This document shows, piece by piece, positions 61,033-64,000 of a DNA stretch of 64,000 bases (the first letter of the stretch is position 1; each line of letters begins with the position of its first letter). The notes beneath the pieces were generated by a model that was not told the origin of the DNA, made no database searches, and was given only the letters and a program-made list of their open reading frames with translations. The DNA is taken from NCBI RefSeq assembly GCF_002209485.1, contig NZ_NJIX01000001.1:1302001-1366000 (forward strand). The letters run 5' to 3'. The stretch is from Achromobacter sp. HZ34. GTDB taxonomy: Bacteria; Pseudomonadota; Gammaproteobacteria; Burkholderiales; Burkholderiaceae_B. The position numbers and the translations under genes are program-made.

Positions 61033-62028
61033 ATGCAATTCAGTAAACGCAAAGTCTGGGTCGCCTTGATGGCGACCAGCGTGATGCCCTTAGGAGCTCA
61101 CTCATCGAACACGGAAGGCGTCTATCCAAACAAACGGGTGACCATCGTGATCGGAGCTTCTCCAGGGGCAGGCGTCGATATCCTTTCCAGGCGAATCGCC
61201 ATGGAACTGCAGCAGGAACTTGGTGTAGAGATCTCCATTCAGAACCGTCCGGGCGCATCGGCCAATATCGCCGCGGAACAAGTTGCACGGAGCGAGCCGG
61301 ATGGGTACACGCTATTCATCGCCTCCCGATCAAACGTGACGTATGGGGCGATGCAGGAGCACCCTCGCTATGACTTGAAACGAGATCTGGTCCCTGTTGT
61401 CGTGGTTGCGACGACGCCGACCGTCATCATCTCGGGAAGAGAAACGATGATCATGACCACAAGCGAATTGCTCTCCCGAGCGAAGACGCATCCTATGTCG
61501 ATCAAATGCGCGTCAGGTGGAATAGGCTCCACGGGGCATCTGGTCTGTGAAGAATTTCAGCAGGAGGCGAAGGTCGAGTTACTCCACGTGCCCTATACCT
61601 ACGCCGATCAAGCTTTCAGTCACCTCATAGGCGGACATATCGATACGATCTTCGCTACGCTGCCCGCTGCGCTCCCCTACATCCGCGCCGGGGCCGTGCA
61701 TGCGATCGCGATCTCCGGCGACGAGCGCGCGCCATCAGTGCCAGGAATTCCAACGTTTCGTGAAGAAGGCTTCGCCCAATTGCATGGCGACACCTGGTTC
61801 GGATTGGTCGCTCCAAGCGGCACACCACTCCACATCATCGAAACGCTGAACCTCTCTTTGAATCGTATCCTTGCGAGGCCGAAATTTCGCGAACAGTTGC
61901 TCGAACTTGGCTACGGCCTTCCTCAACTGAACAATAGCGCCACATCGTTCGAGCAGTTGATATCCGACGAGATATCGCATTGGACTGACCTGATCGCAGA
62001 GCGCGGAATCGCCTCCTCCGTACACTGA
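61033..62028 (+). CDS. Bug-family (TctC) receptor
   Basis: 331 residues with a normal Sec leader (MQFSKRKVWVALMATSVMPL then GAHSS). Signatures: NKRVTIVIGASPGAGVDILS, QNRPGASANIAAEQ and GYGLPQLNNSATSFEQLISD. GGAGGCG precedes the ATG. Divergent from the receptor gene at 59863-60858 and convergent with the next; no transporter membrane genes nearby. Confidence 0.9.
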   Translation: MQFSKRKVWVALMATSVMPLGAHSSNTEGVYPNKRVTIVIGASPGAGVDILSRRIAMELQQELGVEISIQNRPGASANIAAEQVARSEPDGYTLFIASRSNVTYGAMQEHPRYDLKRDLVPVVVVATTPTVIISGRETMIMTTSELLSRAKTHPMSIKCASGGIGSTGHLVCEEFQQEAKVELLHVPYTYADQAFSHLIGGHIDTIFATLPAALPYIRAGAVHAIAISGDERAPSVPGIPTFREEGFAQLHGDTWFGLVAPSGTPLHIIETLNLSLNRILARPKFREQLLELGYGLPQLNNSATSFEQLISDEISHWTDLIAERGIASSVH

Positions 62029-62140
62029 AATACCGCGGCATGGCCAGCAGGCCAGCGGCCGAGGTTCGAAGTCGGTCCTCCGCCGCGGCCCAGGAGAAGA
62101 CCAGACGTGCGAGTCGGGCGGATTGCCACCGCAGTAAAAC

Positions 62141-63046
62141 TTATTGATCTCTTGCAAGCCGCCGTGCGGCCAGCATCTTCACCCACTTGTCGGTATCCAG
62201 TTCGAAAAACGTCTTGAGTTCTCCTGGCGTGTTTTCCGTTGTCGGGATTGCGTAGCCCAGCTGCATGAGCTTCTTGCCCACCGACACGCCGGATAGCGCC
62301 TTGTTTACCGCGCCATTCAATCTGGCGATCAGAGGCAATGAGGTTCCCCTTCGAGTCACAAGCGCAATCCACCCTTGCGCCTCCGCTCCTTCCAGGCCGA
62401 ATTCGGCGATGGTGGGAACAGCTGGAAGATACGGCAGCCTGTCATCCGAAAATACCACCAGCGCTCGCAGTCCGTGCGCGCCCAGGTGAGGTAACGCTGA
62501 AGGCGCGCCGATGATGGCGAAGTCCGCTCTTCCCGCCATCACCTCCGCCACCGCGGCAGGATCGCCGTCGTACGGAACATCCAGCCAACTCAAATTCGCG
62601 CGCTCGCGCAGGGTTTCAAATACAAGACTCGGCGTTGTGCCGATACCGCCCGATGCACAGGTGAAGCCGTACTGTATCGAGTGGTCCTGATCGAGCAGCT
62701 CTCGTAATGTCACGGCCCGCATATGCTTGCCGGTGACCAGAACGTAGGGCACGTACGTGATCATCGCTACCGGAGAGAAATCCTTGGCGAAGTCGTACTC
62801 GATTTTCTTGGACAACGATGAATGAAGCGCCGCGGAGCGTGAAGCGATATATACCGTGAAACCATCAGGATCAGCCTTTGCGACCGAGATGGCGCCGGCA
62901 TTCCTCCCTGCTCCCGATCGATTATCAACGATGACCTTCTGCCCCAAATCATCCGCCATGCGCCTGGACAGTCGTCGAGCAATGAAATCAACACTACTAC
63001 AGGGTGGTTCGCCTACGACCAGGATGATGGGGCGACTTTGAGGCAT
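62141..63046 (-). CDS. Bug-family (TctC) receptor lacking a signal peptide
   Basis: 301 residues beginning MPQSRPIILVVGEPPCSSVD, so the ORF starts almost at the first strand of the mature fold. An in-frame stop lies a few codons upstream, so no leader can be added in this frame. The rest is intact (DNRSGAGRNAG; GYAIPTTENTPGELKTFFEL). It may be a cytoplasmic relic or a decayed gene that lost its leader. Confidence 0.8.
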   Translation of the reverse strand: MPQSRPIILVVGEPPCSSVDFIARRLSRRMADDLGQKVIVDNRSGAGRNAGAISVAKADPDGFTVYIASRSAALHSSLSKKIEYDFAKDFSPVAMITYVPYVLVTGKHMRAVTLRELLDQDHSIQYGFTCASGGIGTTPSLVFETLRERANLSWLDVPYDGDPAAVAEVMAGRADFAIIGAPSALPHLGAHGLRALVVFSDDRLPYLPAVPTIAEFGLEGAEAQGWIALVTRRGTSLPLIARLNGAVNKALSGVSVGKKLMQLGYAIPTTENTPGELKTFFELDTDKWVKMLAARRLARDQ

Positions 63047-63177
63047 ATTAAAAACCCTATCGAAGATATTTGGGCCACTGCGCGATCGTTATCATTGGAG
63101 GACAACCGCGGTATGCCAAAGCTCCCCATGCGTAGCCGCGGCCCTTCTAGGCTTGATAGTGCGGATAGCGCCCCCGC

Positions 63178-64000
63178 CTAGTGCAGGTTCTTTATCTGCC
63201 ACGCTCTCAGGATATCTGTCCATTTCTCTGTATCCGCCTCAATGAACGCCTCAAGCGCCTCTGGCGTACCCTTGATTGTTGAAACCGCATACCCGAGGCC
63301 GACAATCTTCTTTTGGAACTGAGCATTGGAAAGGGCATTGTTAATGGATCGGTTCAGGCGAGTAATGGCATGCCTGGGGGTTCCCGTCGGCGCGACGATC
63401 GCGCACCAACTCTGATCTTGAACATTCCGAACCCCAAACTCTTCAATGTCAGGGACAGACCGGATGGCTGGCACTCTTTCGTGTCCGAATGCCGCCATCG
63501 TCCGCACATTGCCCGCCCTGATAAACGGTAGTGCCGCGGGCACCGAAACAACAGCGAAGTCGACATGCCCTCCGGCCACATCCATCAAAGCGGCCGCCTG
63601 GCCGGCATACGGGACATGCCACCAAGGCAAACGAGCTTTTTCCCGCAACTCTTCGCATAGAAGATGCGAGGTCGTCCCTATGCCGCCTGAAGCGCAAGTC
63701 ATCTTCCCCGGCGCTTTGGCCACCAGGGCGAACCCTTCTTCCAGATTCTTTGCGTTCACTTGTTTTCCCATAACCAGCACATAGGGAACGGTGACAAGAA
63801 TTGCAACGGGCACGAAGTCGTGCGAAAAATCAAAATTTATGTCTTTGTACAGAGTCTTATGCAGCGCGATCGGCCGTGCTGCGACAAAGAAGGTATATCC
63901 GTCTGCCTTGGACCTGGCTACCGACGCGGCAGCAATATTTCCTCCTGCACCGGGCCGGTTCTCAACCACGACTTTCTGCCCTAGATCGTTCGACATGTAC
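63178..64000 (-). CDS. Bug-family (TctC) receptor, N-terminus cut by window edge
   Basis: About 273 residues visible, reading inward from the window end with MSNDLGQKVVVENRPGAGGN, the second Bug signature, and ending GYAVSTIKGTPEALEAFIEA then DTEKWTDILRAWQIKNLH. The true start is beyond 64000. Close to the receptor at 62141-63046 and on the same strand, so a tandem duplicate. Confidence 0.9.
   Translation of the reverse strand, partial: YMSNDLGQKVVVENRPGAGGNIAAASVARSKADGYTFFVAARPIALHKTLYKDINFDFSHDFVPVAILVTVPYVLVMGKQVNAKNLEEGFALVAKAPGKMTCASGGIGTTSHLLCEELREKARLPWWHVPYAGQAAALMDVAGGHVDFAVVSVPAALPFIRAGNVRTMAAFGHERVPAIRSVPDIEEFGVRNVQDQSWCAIVAPTGTPRHAITRLNRSINNALSNAQFQKKIVGLGYAVSTIKGTPEALEAFIEADTEKWTDILRAWQIKNLH

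Noticed and set aside
1-64000. RNA genes, CRISPR arrays, insertion sequences, integrases and phage genes
   Set aside because: I looked for tRNA-like cloverleaf ends, rRNA segments, regularly spaced repeats, and transposase or integrase motifs and found none I could support.

Overview
The window is GC-rich chromosomal DNA that looks like a betaproteobacterium of the Alcaligenaceae (Bordetella/Achromobacter type). The main clue is the expansion of Bug-type (TctC) periplasmic solute receptors, six of them here, together with many LysR, AraC, GntR and PucR-type regulators, CoA-ester catabolism and two complete branched-chain-amino-acid-type (Liv/HAAT) ABC transporters. This placement is inferred from gene content, not from a marker gene. 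I saw no rRNA, tRNA, CRISPR array or intact insertion sequence.

Layout. 1-4.1 kb: partial Bug receptor, GntR regulator, class III CoA-transferase and TauD-type dioxygenase, with a shared short operator motif. 4.2-13.3 kb: one long leftward operon (Liv receptor, two permeases, two ATPases, CoA-transferase, enoyl-CoA hydratase, class II HMG-CoA reductase, DHDPS-like lyase), with a divergent GAF-PucR regulator at 13.5-15.5 kb. 15.5-24.8 kb: small regulator/enzyme units (GlxA-like, YciI plus AraC, Bug plus PhzF, reductase plus AraC, MBL hydrolase, DOPA-dioxygenase-like protein plus dienelactone hydrolase). 24.9-36.8 kb: a second acyl-CoA locus (enoyl-CoA hydratase, thiolase, SDR, paralogous GAF-PucR regulator, second Liv transporter, AMP-dependent ligase). 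37.1-43 kb: lipoprotein gamma-glutamyltransferase, a TetR-controlled membrane protein, HD phosphohydrolase, and an AtaL-like/LysR divergent pair.

43.1-51.1 kb is accessory: tandem paralogous lipoproteins, a large imperfect palindrome, an AbiE-like two-gene toxin-antitoxin or abortive-infection module with a perfect palindromic operator, then a large superfamily-1 helicase coupled to a 188-residue protein of unknown family. This is the best candidate for a little-described, possibly anti-phage, system. 51-56 kb: two SGNH hydrolases around a LysR gene, an AraC-gene remnant, and an SDR/MarR pair. 56.3-59.6 kb is core: guaA and guaB. 59.9-64 kb: four orphan Bug receptor genes, two without a recognisable export signal.

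Many starts were moved inward from the longest open frame using ribosome-binding sites and overlaps. All operators and functions are predictions from sequence.
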